In this document: in pieces, positions 24,812 to 36,539 of the stretch | Layout of the letters: each line of letters begins with the position of its first letter | Numbering within the stretch: the stretch's first letter is position 1 | Assembly (NCBI RefSeq): GCF_036417845.1 | Contig: NC_089981.1 | Location: forward strand, 20,108,001-20,172,000 | Source: Apteryx mantelli | Taxonomy: Eukaryota; Chordata; Aves; Apterygiformes; Apterygidae | Direction: 5' to 3' | DNA: 64,000 nucleotides | The notes under the pieces: model-generated | Database searches by the model: none | Seen by the model: the letters and a program-made list of their open reading frames with translations, nothing else | Told to the model about the DNA's origin: nothing | Made by a program: the position numbers and the translations under genes

Positions 24812-27800
24812 TCAGTCCTTCTCCTGGGCTAAGCTCTCCTCGGTGATGCCCTGGGCCGCGAGCTCAGCCAGCACGTTGTCCAGGTAGTTGCCGTCGGGGT
24901 AGCCGTGGCCGGTGAGGTTGGAGCCGAACTCCGTCTTGTGGTGGATCTCGTTCCAGATCACGGTGTCCGACTCGCCCGTGGTGCTGGAGGTCCCGATGGC
25001 AAAGATCAAGCGCCGGTCCCAGGCTACCAACAGCAACTTCAGTACCTGGACGGACGGGAGACGGGGCAGGCCGCGAGGTCAACGCGTGCTGAAAGCACGG
25101 GGGAGGCCAGACCCAGGGAGCACCTCGTTTAATTAGGGCACGCGTGATCGCCCATGCCTACCTAGGCGATGCGTGTGACCCGCCGCCCCCTTCTCCCCAA
25201 AGCCAAACTGTCCCAGGGAAGCTTTTGCACCCCGGTATCTCCAGAGCAACGCTCCTTTTTTAGGAGCCGATTTGTGCAAAGGCAGGTTTTATTTTCGTCT
25301 TGAACCCCACACATCAGCCCAGGCTGCGTATGAACCACCTGCAGCTCCAACTCCAACATCCCAGGGCGGGCGGAGGAGGCAGGGGAAGGACAAGGAGGAA
25401 GCACTGGGCAGGGGATGGAGACAGGGCAGGAAGAAAAGAAGCGGGACGGTCTCTTGGCTACTGGCATGGGGTCCTACAGAGGATGGTTCACCCAAACCAA
25501 AAAGATGGGAGCAGGCTGCAGAGCTCCCCCCGGCACACGATAACATCTCAGGCCTCCCGCATGTCCCGTGGGACATACCGGATGGGTGAGAGGCAAAAAC
25601 CTCCATCCGTGCTCGCCTGCGCAAGTCCAATTCGCTTTTCCCCTCTCTCCAAATTAGCTGCTCTCTCTACTGAGCTCCCGTCCTCTCCCCTTCATCACAC
25701 CCTCCAACGTGCCTCAGTCAGCCCGAGCCACCCACGGGAGCCCCTCTCACCTTCCTGCCCTTCTCGCTGTCCGGCAGGTAACAGTGGCGTGGGAAGCCAC
25801 GGGCGGTGAAGCTTTTCCCGGGATTCGGATGCTCCGGTCCCTGGAGCATGCAAAGCGGGAGAGAAATTAAAAGCTTTGCAGTTCAGAAAACGCTTTGGGT
25901 GCAAGATAAGGTGCCCCTTCACCCTGGGGCAGCTACGCTCCAGGACGGTGGCCCTAAATGCCACCGTCCTCGCTGCCACCCAGCAGATGGGTCCAACGCC
26001 GCCACGCAGATTCACCCCAGTCCTCCCACAGCATCCCTGTGGACACGCAGCTCCCAAAACACCGTTGAACCCAGATCCCCAAGCTCAGGCTCGAGTTGTA
26101 TCGCCCCTGGACAGAGCCCCCCGGGGCGACGCAGCAAGGACGAGGGCCGCCAGCCCCCCCCGCGGGGGAGCGCTCGCCACCCATCCACCCGCTCGGGGCA
26201 CGGGGCCAGGGCGCACCTGCACCCCCGGCGGGATGTTGTAGATGATGCGGATGGTTTTGCAGTCAGAGTGGCCGGGCAGCGCGTGAGGGATAATGTGATA
26301 CTCCATCTTCCCGGGGGGCTGAGTCCCGGTCTTCACCCCGTAGATGGTTTTGCAAGTCGGACACTGCAGGCTCCCGTCCTGAGAACGGGGAAAAAAAAAA
26401 AGAGGGAAACGCGAGATCAGTATTCCCCAGCATCACCTCCAGCGCTGAGCCAGACTGCCAGCTCGGGGCACTTTGTCCCTAAACGGTGTCGAACGCCATT
26501 CCCATCATAAAAACACATTCATTTCAAAACCGTGCAGGAAGCAGGGGGGAGGGCTGGGAGGATTTGCTGCTGTGAAGCGGCTTTAACCAAACAAGCCGAG
26601 GTCTGAATTTCTCTTCGTCATCCGTTTGATGGTCCTTACTTTCCTTGCCTCTGTTTTTGGGGGTTTTGGGGTTTTATTTTTTTTGCAAATAGACAAAATC
26701 ATTTTTTTCCGCAAATAAGAAAAATCCCCAAACGCCGCAAAAGCCGTTTCCCTGGGCGCGCCAAACAAAGCGCCCGTTCACAGCGGGTCCAAAAAGCCCT
26801 CGGCAGCCGGAAAAGCGCTTGCCCAACCCGGGGCGCCGCGTACCTGCGCTCAAACGGCGCCGATCAAAGTTCGCCGCCGCTAACCTCAGGAGGGGCGGAA
26901 GCGAAGTCAAGGCCGTAAAGCTCTCTAAGCGCGCGCGCGGGCTCCGCGGCCCTGCCGCCCACCTTGTTGCCGTTGTTGTACATCGCGACCAGGCAGTGGA
27001 GGTGGAAGACGTGCCCGCACTTGGCCAGCTTCCCCACCAGGTCGGGCTTGACGGCCGGCTGGGGTCCCTTGTAGCCCGAGGGCGCGGAGAGGCGCTCCAT
27101 GCAGATGGTGCAGTCCTGCAGGAGGAGAAGGGTCGGGGCGAGGGAAAAAAAATAACAACAAAAAATAAAATTTAAAAAACAAACCAAACTCTCTGGCGCC
27201 CAGGCTCAGAGCAAGCGCAGGCAGCCGGGGACGGCGGCAGGGGGGCGATGCCCGCTGCTCTCACCTCGTCCGGCGGATGCCGCACCTTCTGCAGGTATTT
27301 TTTCAGGACCTCCTCCGGGGTTTTACCTGGAGGAGAGGAGCGAGGCAGGGTCAGCGCGCGGCGGTGAAGGGGGGGCTCCGCGGGCCGGCGCAGGGGAGGG
27401 GGGCGAGGCGGGGAGCCGGCGCTCACCCTTCTTGGCCTGCTTCTTGGTGGTCTTGCGGCAGGTGTGGCCGATGCCGGGGATGGCCTGGATGTCGCTTTTG
27501 CTGACGGGCGGCGGGTGCAGCACCAGCTTGGGGGGCCGCGTGAGGCACACGGGCAGCCCGGCGGCGCTCATCAGGATCCCCGTGATGCCTGCGGGGAGGG
27601 CAGACGGCGCCGGCGGAGCGCAGCTCAGCTCCCGCGGCCAAAGCCCCCGGCGCCCAAATCAGCGCCCCGCAGCGGAGGAACCCCACCACCACCACCACCA
27701 CCCCCCCAGCACCCACCGCCGGCCCGTCCTCACCTGCCAGCGCCGGGTTGACGGGGCTGGAGCCAGTGAGGTTCTTCACGGGCACGGTGGGGACCCTGGG

Positions 27801-30379
27801 GGAGAGCAACGGGCGGCGTAAGGGCTCTTCCCGGAGGAAACCCCAAGCAAGGAAAAAAAACCACCGTGCAATCGAGGGCAGCCACGGGGCAAGACGCGGA
27901 GGCGGAAAAGCCGGCGAGGGGGCATCCCCGGACCCCCCCACACACACACACCCCAGCCAGGCCGCTGCTGCTCCCGGCCCGGGGTTATGCCAGGGGCCGG
28001 CGAGGCGTGGAGGGGGCCCGGCCGCGGCCGGGGGCGGAGGGCAGCCCGGGCCGGGCGGCTGCACAATAGTTGCCTGAGCGACAGACCGGGAAACGGAGAA
28101 TTCCCTAATCTAGCGACGTGCCCCCCCACCACCTCCCCAAAGCCTTTTCTTCGGCTCTTTAGAAACCCCGCCTGCGTCTCCAAACTATTCACGGCCTCTT
28201 TTTGTCGCCGCTTGCTTTTTTCTTTTTTTTTTTTTTCTCCTCCTTTTCCTTGCCACAGCCACGTCGCTGTGGCTGTTTCCTCCCCCCGCTCCGGGGCTCT
28301 CGTCCATGGGAAAGTTTCCCGGAGGGATCAGGAGCGCGGAGGGAAAGGGGGGAGGATGGAGAAGGAGAGGAAAGGGGCTAGGCTGCGACAGAAGGCTGAC
28401 GGCTTCCCCAGACAAAGGGGAGAAATGGGCTGATTAAATGTCTCCCCCCTCCCTCCCCCCCCAAAAAAGTGTCTTCTGGGGGGGGTGGGGGGCTGGAGCA
28501 ATCCCTTCTCCTCGGGCCTGAATAGCTTTTCTTTAGGCCTTTCGATATGAGCCACCCATCTTCTGCCACCAAGAGAAAGAGCAGCCCTGGCCTCCTCATT
28601 GAGATTCCAGAGGAGGCCGTGTGCCTCGCCTCCGCTCCATCCCCATTTCGGATCCCTGGGTGCCTCTGGGAAGAGCAAGAGGGACCTGCAGCACCCCGGT
28701 AGCCCACAGGAGGTCAGGGACCTGTGTCCTGGTCCCCCTACACCACAACTGGAGAAGGGATACCAGCAGCAAACTCCCACTTCTTGCCTTCTCCCCCAGC
28801 TACCCTCTCGCTCGCGCACAGCCGGACTCACCCAGAGGCAATGAGCACCCGGGACTGGGCGATGGCCAAGCGCTGCAGGTGGCTGCGGTTGAGGGTGCTG
28901 AGGCCCGGGCGAGGCGCCTTGCCGTCGCCCGCCCCAGCGGGGCCGCCCGCCGAGCCGGCGGCACTCAGCGCCGGGGCGCTGGCCGCCTGCCGCCGGCCCC
29001 CTTGGGAAGCCAGCGCCTGGAGCGCGCTGGGTGCCCCGGCCGCACCGTGGGGCGCCGCAGCCCCCGGGGCCGGCGCAGCGGGGGCACGGCGCTGCTGCGG
29101 GGCCGTGGGGCCGCCTGCTGCCGCTTTGACACTGCGGACCAGGAGGCACTGGGGACACGTGCAGGCAGGCGCCGGCGGCGAGGCGGTGGCACCGGCGCCG
29201 GGGCTGGCCGGCCACGACTGGGATTTGGGCAAGGCGCCGGAGACGAGCGGGTAGATCATGTCAAGGCGGCGGCGGACGCGGCGCTTGCGCCGGGTCTGCC
29301 GGTTGATCTGGCCCATGGTGGCGAAGTCGATGACGTAGCAGAAGCCGATGGCGCTCAGGTCCACCCAGGGGTGCTGCTTCTCGTAGGCCCGCTGGATGGT
29401 GATGCCCACGTCCATGTCGTAGGGCGTCCAGGAGCCGCTGTCGTTCTCCCACTCCCACACGACGCCCTTGCCCGGCGCCGACGACGGGTCGTAGTAGCTG
29501 CGCCGCACCGGGCGGATGGTGCCTGCCGGAGCCAGGGAAAGGCGACACGCTGTTGGGTCGAGCCGCCCGGCCGAGTAATTTATTCCGGCGGGGAAGGGGC
29601 CCGCGACGGCATGCGGCATCTGGCGGGCCCGGCGCCGTGGGAAAGCCGCCGTCGCCGCCGGCCTCCCATTCAGCGGGCGAAGAAAAGGGACAATAGCTAT
29701 TCAGGGCGCGCGGGGCCGCGACCCCCTCCCGCAGCGGGGCCGCTCTCGGCCACCCGAAATACCCGCGTCGCCAGCGAGACGCGGAGCGAGCGCCCGGCCG
29801 AAAGGGCCAAACCGGGCCCGGGGAGGGGGGGGGACCGAGCGGGGTGCGGAAAGGCCGGGGCAGCGCGGAGCGATGCAGGACAGGGCAGGGCAGCGAGGGT
29901 CGGCGCGTTGCAAGTGGGTGCGTGATGCAAAGCCAAGGCAGCGCGGAGCAACGCGCCACAATTCCCCACCGCGCGGTGCAACGCGATGCGATGCGATGCG
30001 ATGCGACGCGACGCGGCGTCCGGCGAGCCGCTGCGACCGGGGGCCGGGGGAGGCAGCGCAGCGCGCTACAAAGCGGCAGGAGCCGGCAGCGCGCGCAAGG
30101 CGAGGGCAAGCAGGGGAGCGGCGGCAGCACGGGCAGCAGGCAGGGCGGCGGGGGGGGGCTCGACTCACCCGTGTCCTGGCGGAACTGGTGCATGGACTGC
30201 AGGTCGATGATGTAGGGCGCCAGGCGGCTGTCGGCCTGGCCCAGCACCACGCTGCCGCCGGCGCGCGGCCCCGCGCGGGCCACCGCCTCGATGTGGTGGC
30301 TCACGGCCGGGCCGTAGGGCCGCCAGCGGCCGTGCTCGTTGAGCCATTCCCACACCACGGCGGCCGAGGCCAGCAGCAT
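24812..30379 (-). CDS. DTX4: Deltex E3 ubiquitin ligase 4
   Basis: Cytosolic RING-type ubiquitin ligase of the Deltex family, linked to Notch trafficking and, in mammals, to TBK1 turnover. Coding exons on the minus strand: 30169-30379, 28832-29522, 27734-27795, 27427-27588, 27265-27326, 26963-27115, 26217-26378, 25751-25840, 24812-25045. All introns are GT-AG with matching phases, giving 608 residues (human 619). Two WWE domains fill about residues 1-155 ([13 protein letters not shown] and [14 protein letters not shown]). An Ala/Pro-rich linker follows, then the RING from C398 (CTICMERL) through CGHVFHLHC to CPTC (C453, C456), and the Deltex C-terminal domain to the end ([17 protein letters not shown]). 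The start matches the family N-terminus MLLASA. The linker differs strongly from the human one and is Ala-rich; the domains are nearly identical. It lies between MPEG1 and CNTF. Confidence 0.97.
29983..30016. repeat. GCGAT pentanucleotide repeat in DTX4 intron 1
   Basis: Four GCGAT units followed by two GCGAC units, inside the 646-base first intron of DTX4. Pure enough to be length-variable between individuals. Confidence 0.9.
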
Positions 30380-31000
30380 GGCCGCCCCCGCCTCAGGCGC
30401 CGGCCCCCCGCCGCCCGCCCGCCGGCGGCATGCTCCGCGCGCTGCGGCGCCTTTGCTTTTTTTTCCTTTTTTTCCTTTTTTTCCCTTTTTTTCCCCCTTT
30501 TTTTCTTTTTTGGTGCTGCCCGGCTCGGCGAGGCGGTGCTCGCAGCGCAGGCGGCGCAATGCAAAGCCTCACGCAGGGCGAACGGGCCTTTCCAGCGCCG
30601 GGAGGCGGCTCCCCATTGCACGGCCGGCTCGCTGCCCTCCCGACTATTGCACGCACACAAACACGCGCGCGCGCGCCGGCACGCGCGCACCGGCGCGCGC
30701 GCGCGCAGCGCACCGGCGCGGCCCGCCCCCCCCGCGCGCGCGCTCGCCCAGGGGCGCGGCCCGCCCCGCCCCCTTGACGTCACCCCGCCGCTGTGGCGGG
30801 GTGGGGAAGGGGGAGGGGGCGCGGACCACCTCGCCGTGCCGCGGGCCCTCGGCCGGGCTGAACCATTGCGGCGGCGGCGGCGGGGAGGGGGGGGGAGGCC
30901 CGGCCGGGCTGAACCATCGCGGCGGTGTTGAGGGGGGGGCGGCTCCGTGTGGTGACCGTTGGGCGCCTCTCCCGCCGAGGCTGGCGGCAGTGGGGACGCC
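30380..31000 (-). promoter_or_regulatory. DTX4 CpG-rich promoter and 5'UTR
   Basis: Dense CpG sequence upstream of the DTX4 ATG. A perfect cyclic-AMP response element TGACGTCA lies at 30775-30782, next to GC boxes (CCGCCCC near 30761), which suggests the start of transcription lies between there and 30379. A pyrimidine-rich run of T and C blocks at 30450-30512 would be A/G-rich in the 5'UTR. Alternating CG/CA tracts occupy 30653-30720. Activity is inferred. Confidence 0.6.
30653..30720. repeat. Alternating purine-pyrimidine (Z-DNA-prone) tract
   Basis: Nearly unbroken CG, CA and GC alternation (ACACGCGCGCGCGCGC followed by CGGC breaks), directly in the DTX4 promoter between the CRE and the coding start. 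Confidence 0.85.
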
Positions 31001-33679
31001 CCGGGGCCGGCTGGGGGAGAAGCTTCCCCACGCGGGGAAAAAGTCTGTGGGCTTTCGCCGCCAAAGAGGGAAGCGAGGTGCCGTGGGCGCAGACAAGGCC
31101 AAGGTCGGAAGTGGCCTCGGTCGGTCCCCACCACCATCAGTCGCCTCCTGCCATCCCGCCGCCGCCCTCCAGTCGCGGAGCCCCGGGCGGCAGTGGCGCC
31201 GTCTTTAATTTCCAGACAGGCCCTTGGCGACAGGAGAGCGCCGCCGAAGTTTAATGTGAGGCGTGACATCGATTTAATTCAGGTTGAGAGGCGCCTACCT
31301 CGCCACGAGCCACATCAATTTAATTTCCCACTTGCAGTAATGCAGGTTCAAAGAGTCTCCCGGTAGCAAGTGATCTGGTCCGTCCGGCGCCCGCGTTTTT
31401 CCAAATTACTTTACTAGCAATTCCTGTCCGGGCTTCAGCTGAAAAACACAATTTAAGGAAAAGCAGACTCGGAAGTCGCCACCTCTGTCTTGGACTTTGG
31501 AGCATATTGGTGGTGCAGGTTTGATACTTGAAGCCTCTTGCTCAATCGTCAGAAAACACCACCCAGCGGGAAGAAGTAATGCATCAAGACCAGCAGAAAA
31601 CACGCGACGCGCACCAGCATTCGCTGTTAAAGCCGTCGCTAAACTATGTCCAAAAAAAACGATGTGTAAGGGCATTGTGGGTAAATACAATCGAATATCC
31701 CAGCTTCTTTTCCTCCATGTTAAGTTCCCTTCTCTGTTTATATTTCGAGTGCAATTCCAACACGTTAATACTGCTTGAGCAGCCTCAGCTTGCAGCGCCG
31801 CTGTCAAAAGTTTTCCTCCTTGCTAATTTGCTTGGTGCTTCGATTCAGGGGGAGCTCACAAATTGGAGGAAAGAGCCCATTTCTTCTAGCTTCTTCGAGA
31901 AGAAGCTAGAATTCTTCTAGATTTTCTCCAGAATAAGCCCCATAGAATAAATGTAACAAGACACTGTCTCAGGTGAGGGGCAGCAGCACTACGAGGTTAC
32001 AAGACTTCTGACCACTGGCGACCACAATTTGATTTTTTCCAATCCTTCAAATAAAACCTGTCATCTCCTTCAGGTGAGAGGGTCACCGCCACATCCCAGC
32101 TCCAGCTGCTCTTACTGTTGCAAGCTAAGGATTCACAGCTTTATGTACTGAAACTGGTTCATGTTAGCTCACAAGAGCTAAAAAACCTGCCGCTGATCCC
32201 AAATGAGGTCCTCCCACCACATCCTGTCCATGGGCTGCTCTTCTTGCCCAGGCAAAAGCCACTGTTGGATCTGGCTCACTTTGAGGCTGTCCAAGACTTC
32301 TCCTCACGTTATTTTCTGCACCAGAAAAAGTGATCAGGAAAAGTTTAAATAATAGTTTCTAGCTGTTCAGGTTACAAGGGGAGAAAAAGTCCTTCCTTTC
32401 CTCCTGCGGGTGGCGGGGGGGGGAGGAAGATGCCTTCAAAGGCGTGAAGCAGACAAGCGGGACTGGTTTGGCTAAGATGCGATTCAGCTAAGTCTGAAAA
32501 AAATAAAGGCCGGCAATTGTCATTCACGAGCGCCAGGAAGCCGAAACGCTGCCGAAAATCCAGTCTGACCTGCAACGCGGAGGTCAGGCAGCAATCGGCA
32601 CGGAGGAAGGTACGCCCTGGGCATCGCCAGCTGCCGGCGCTCCCCGGGGCGGCCGCGGCCCCACGCGCCTCGGCGGGGCCAGCCTGGCGCCGCTGCCCGC
32701 CCACCGGCACAAAGCCCGCTTTGTGCGGGGCCGGCCGCGTCCCTGGCCTTGCTCCGCGCCGCCAGGCATCCGCCCCGGCCAATCCCCCCCCGCCGGCTCA
32801 GGCTCGCGGCTCTCCGAAAGCCGGCCACCCACAGCCCCGCGCCTGGCGGCTCCCGACCTTTGCCGGGCAGAGAGAGGAACGTGGGCGCCTTGGGGCAGAC
32901 GCCCCGCGGGGTCGGGGTGGGGGGGGCAACGCTGCCAGCCCTTCTCCCGATGCTTTTTTCTTTTTCAAGCTGGATTTCTAATGGACTCGAAAGTAATTCA
33001 AGGGGACAAAGCGCTTCGCCCGCACTGCCACACAGAGGGAGCACATTCCCCCCCACTCTTGCAGGCTGCGCGGGGGCACGACCCGTGCCGTTTTACCCCC
33101 TCGGCTGCCTCTCCCTCTACCCCCACCACCTCCTTCGTCCCCAGCTCCATCGTCTTCTCCAGCGCATCCCGGACCTCCCTCCCCACCAGGATCAACCCTT
33201 CCGGGGCCACCAGCGCTCCTGAGCCTGGAGAAACGCTCCAGCCCGGGTGGGAATGGGGGTTGTGTAGTAGCCGGGGTGGGGGTGGAGGGTCCAATGCCAG
33301 GGCTCACGGCGGCAAAAGGAGCCCAGGCCCGGAGCCAAGTGGGGGAGAAGGGCTGTGAATGGGGGGGGGGGTCCCCCAGAGGCCACATAGCCCCCCAGGG
33401 CAGACGGGGGGAGAGCCCAGCTGGGGAAAACACAGCGCTCCCCTCTGCTGCAAGCATGCCGCGATGCCAAGCAGCTCCACCAACACACTCCCCCCATGCC
33501 TCAGTTTCCCCTTCCCGGCGCATCCCCAGGGCCAGGGAGCAATTCGGAGCCCATGAGCTCAGTGCCGGGACAGCCGGCACAGGCTCTAGCATGGCCGGAA
33601 AGAGCCCCGGGGAGGCTCAACCCCCTGCTCACCCACCTCCCCCAAAAAGTCACGCCACCCCAGCAGATACCCCAGCCCT
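31001..33679. other. Intergenic between DTX4 and CNTF
   Basis: No gene seen. Human GLYAT-family and FAM111 genes lie at this point, but nothing resembling them is present. An AT-richer stretch runs at 31250-32350; from 32500 the sequence is GC-rich with biased open frames that I reject. A perfect short palindrome is listed separately. Confidence 0.55.
31884..31911. repeat. Perfect 13-bp inverted repeat
   Basis: TTCTAGCTTCTTC, a GA spacer, then its exact reverse complement. The centre reads TTCGAGAA, a TTCnnGAA heat-shock-element unit, and further TTC/GAA units follow (GAATTC at 31909). TTCTTCTAG occurs on both flanks (31881 and 31912). It is either a small hairpin or a heat-shock-factor site; function unknown. 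Confidence 0.75.
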
Positions 33680-33811
33680 TTTATTCTCTCTGTGGCCAGC
33701 AGCCAGCACGTCCATGCAGAGAAAAAATATATATATATCCCAAGCGGCTGAAAACCCTCACGGCTCCCCCGGCCTTCACAGGGCAGCCGAGGCAAGCTGG
33801 GGCTATTTATT
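33680..33811 (-). terminator. Candidate CNTF poly(A) signals
   Basis: Two AATAAA signals on the minus strand, at 33806-33811 and 33680-33685, lie 745-870 bases past the CNTF stop codon. Either could end the CNTF transcript. The region between them and the stop (33812-34555) would then be the 3'UTR; I see nothing else in it. Confidence 0.4.
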
Positions 33812-34555
33812 TCTCCGCGCCATTTCCAGCCCTAAAATAACTCTTCGCTGCACCGGGGAGCCAGGCTCCAACCTCCTGGCGGAGGGTCTTCCAAATCGCT
33901 GCCGTCAGTTGAGAGATCCTCTTCGTCACCTTGTCCGACCTGTTAAGAAATTCGCTCCTGTTCCCCCCCACCCGCAGAAAAGCCCCAAAGCGGTTAGAGC
34001 AGGAATTCGACGTGCGGAAAAGGCCACGTTATAGGCGCCCGGCCAAGCCGTGCCGGAGCTGCGGCAGGGGGAGAAAACGGACCGCGCGGCAGGGGCAAAA
34101 CCTCCTCGAGTCTCCCAGCGGTGGTGGAGGGGGCTTTTTACCAGGGCAGTTCCTAAGCCTCCTTTAACCGGGTGATTTTTTCGTGTAAAAATCTACGTTT
34201 TTTTTCCACATGGAACCCGCACCTGCAGGAGGGCGGGCAGGAAACCCCGGCGTAGGGGCGTTAGAGCATCTTCGGAGTTCAGCAGGCTTCACGGCAAGCG
34301 CCGGGGTGTGACGGCTTCCCAAAACGTCCCATCCGGCAACCGCGGGCGCCGCGCTGCGCCTCCCCTCCTCCTGCCGTAGCACCGGGCCGCGGAAAGCTGA
34401 TTTTTGAAGAAAAAGGCCGTTGCAGCGCGGCCTGTGCCAGTGCAGCGACGCGGTGATGCTCGCCACACCAAACCTGCTTTAAGTAGACCCCGTAAGGGTG
34501 GCAAAAGACCCTTGGATATCCCCCCCCCTCGCCCCCCGCCGCCCCATGCCCAGCT

Positions 34556-35304
34556 TCACTGGCTCTCGGCGGGGCCGGCTGGGACCGCAGCGGTGCCGCC
34601 GGGGCCGGGCTTGGAGAGCTGCCGCAGGTCGCGGGCCGACCTCACGGCCCACTGGGCCAGCTCCCGCAGCACCCCCAGGCCCCGCAGCTTCCTCTCAAAG
34701 AGGCCGAGGCCGAGGCGGGGGCCGGCGGGGGGCCGGGCGCCCTCCTCGCCGGGGGGCCCGCGGCTCTCGAGCCGCAGCAGCTCCTCGAGGTGGTAGGCGA
34801 AGGCCGAGACTTGGAGCAGGACAGCCGCCAGGGCCTCGCGCAAGGCCGTGTCCGCGGGGCCCGCCTGGTCCCGCTGCTCCTCCAGCATCTCCGTCAGCAG
34901 CGCCCGGAAAGCCCGGTAGGCCGCCAGGTTGTCGAGGAGGCGCTGGCTCTCCGTCTGCTCGCCCCAGCGCTCCGCCGCCGCCGCCGGCACGCCGTCCAGC
35001 GCCGCCACGTTCGCCGAGGCGTCCAGGCCCTGCCGCTCCACCTGGCGGGGCGAGAGGTGTCGGGGTGGGAGCGGGGACCCCCGCGCCGGGCGCCCTCGAG
35101 GCACCCGCGTCCCTCCGGCATCTCAGCCTCGAGCCTCCCCCCCCGTGCCGGAACCGCGGAGGCCGGTTCAGGGGAGAAGGGCGAACTCACGTAGACATCC
35201 AGGAGGTCGGCGACGTCCGAGCGCATCTTCCCGGCCAGGCGGATGCCGCGGCTGCACAGGTCGCGGCGCCGGAGGGCGGCCGAGGGGGTCTCCGCCGCTG
35301 CCAT
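34556..35304 (-). CDS. CNTF: Ciliary neurotrophic factor
   Basis: Four-helix-bundle cytokine of the IL-6 family that supports neurons through the CNTFR-gp130-LIFR complex. Two coding exons, 35191-35304 (38 codons) and 34556-35041, split after DVY by a GT-AG intron at phase 0; product 199 residues (chicken about 195, human 200). The bird-type N-terminus MAAAETPSAALRRRDLCSRG lacks a signal peptide, as in mammals, so release does not use a classical leader. Helix A follows (IRLAGKMRSDVADLLDVY). The receptor-binding D1 motif is present as LFERKLRGL, with F153 and K156, followed by AQWAVRSARDL. A longer in-frame N-terminus from 35421 exists but does not match the family, so I chose 35304. It lies downstream of ZFP91 on the same strand, as in mammals. 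Confidence 0.96.
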
Positions 35305-36158
35305 GGCCGCCGGGCGGCTGGCCCGGCCGCCGGGATCACGCAGCGCTGTCTGTGCCCCGGCCGGGAGAGGAAAATCCCTTGCTGAGCTGGTGCATTCCAG
35401 CCGAGAGAGTTCTCCGCTCACGCGTCCGCCTGCCCGGCTCTCCCCCTCTTCCGTGCCTGGGGCCTGGCATGAAGCTGCAAATTCCCGCCTCTGGGATCAA
35501 CAGCGACAGATTATTTCGCTAATTCCCCCGCGCTTTCGCCGCTCCAAGCGCCTTGCCCAAAACAAGCCTTTCCCGGCGGCCGCGGCCTCCCGAGCCCGGC
35601 TCGGATCCGCTCCTCCCTCCCGGCAAGATTAGCGGCCGCCTAAACCTCCCCCCCCAGCGCCCAAGGCTTAACACGACCCCCCGGATAGCGGCCGAGAGCG
35701 GGAAAGGCCTGCTGGGAAAAGGCGACTAAAGTTGGGAAGTTGCTTAACGCTTCAGCCAGGCCGCGGGGTCGAGGATTCGGGTTGCTTGGCGAGAGAGCCG
35801 GGGCAGCCTCCGATTGGGAAACGCAGCGGCCGCCGCAGGCCAAGCCGCTTCGCGCCCCTTAACCCCAACCGCTGGGGGCCGCGGGGGGACCCGGCCCATC
35901 CCCTCCGCAGGGCGCGTGGGTGCAGGCCCCCATACCAAGTCCCCATGCCCGGAGCGGTCTGTCCCCAAGCCCCGGCGCCGAGGGGGGCAGGAGGTCCCGG
36001 CCGCCCCCGCGAGCTGCCTTTTGCGAAACAAAACAGCCCGTTCCTTTTTTTTTTTTTTTTTTTTTTGGGGGGTGTTTGTTTGGTTTTTCCTCCATACGTT
36101 TATTTTGGTTATGCATTACCCAGATTGCGAGAAAACAGGAGTTAAAAAGCAGTTTCCC
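35305..36158. other. CNTF upstream region
   Basis: GC-rich spacer between the CNTF start and the ZFP91 3' end. A T22 run with following G run sits at 36045-36070. No TATA box or clear motif cluster for CNTF is recognised. Confidence 0.4.
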
Positions 36159-36164
36159 TTTATT
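36159..36164 (-). terminator. Distal AATAAA after ZFP91
   Basis: AATAAA on the minus strand, 3.4 kb past the ZFP91 stop and about 850 bases before the CNTF start. Could serve as a second ZFP91 end site. Confidence 0.35.
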
Positions 36165-36539
36165 GTTATAGTACACGGAGTCTTCGCCCGGGGGGAGGCG
36201 CAGCAGGGGGGGCGCCTGGGCACTAGCCCCCTGCCGCTGGGCACTAGCCCACCCCGGGCTCCAGCTCCCCCGCCAGGTTGCCAACCCAGCGGCGCCGTTG
36301 CCACCTGGTGGCTACTGCGGAAAGTGCTGCTGAGGCCCAGGGAGCGCCCCCCCCCCCCCGAGGGGGGCGAGGGGCAAGGATGGCACCCGCTCCCCATCCC
36401 GTACCCACCTCCCCCAAGTCACCCGCGGAGGGCCCAGCGCGCCGGAGCCAAGGCTTCACCTTCCCTCCCCCCCCAACCCGAGGAGCAAAAAAAATCAAAA
36501 TAAAAAAAATAAATACAGGGGAAAAAAATACAAAAAAAG

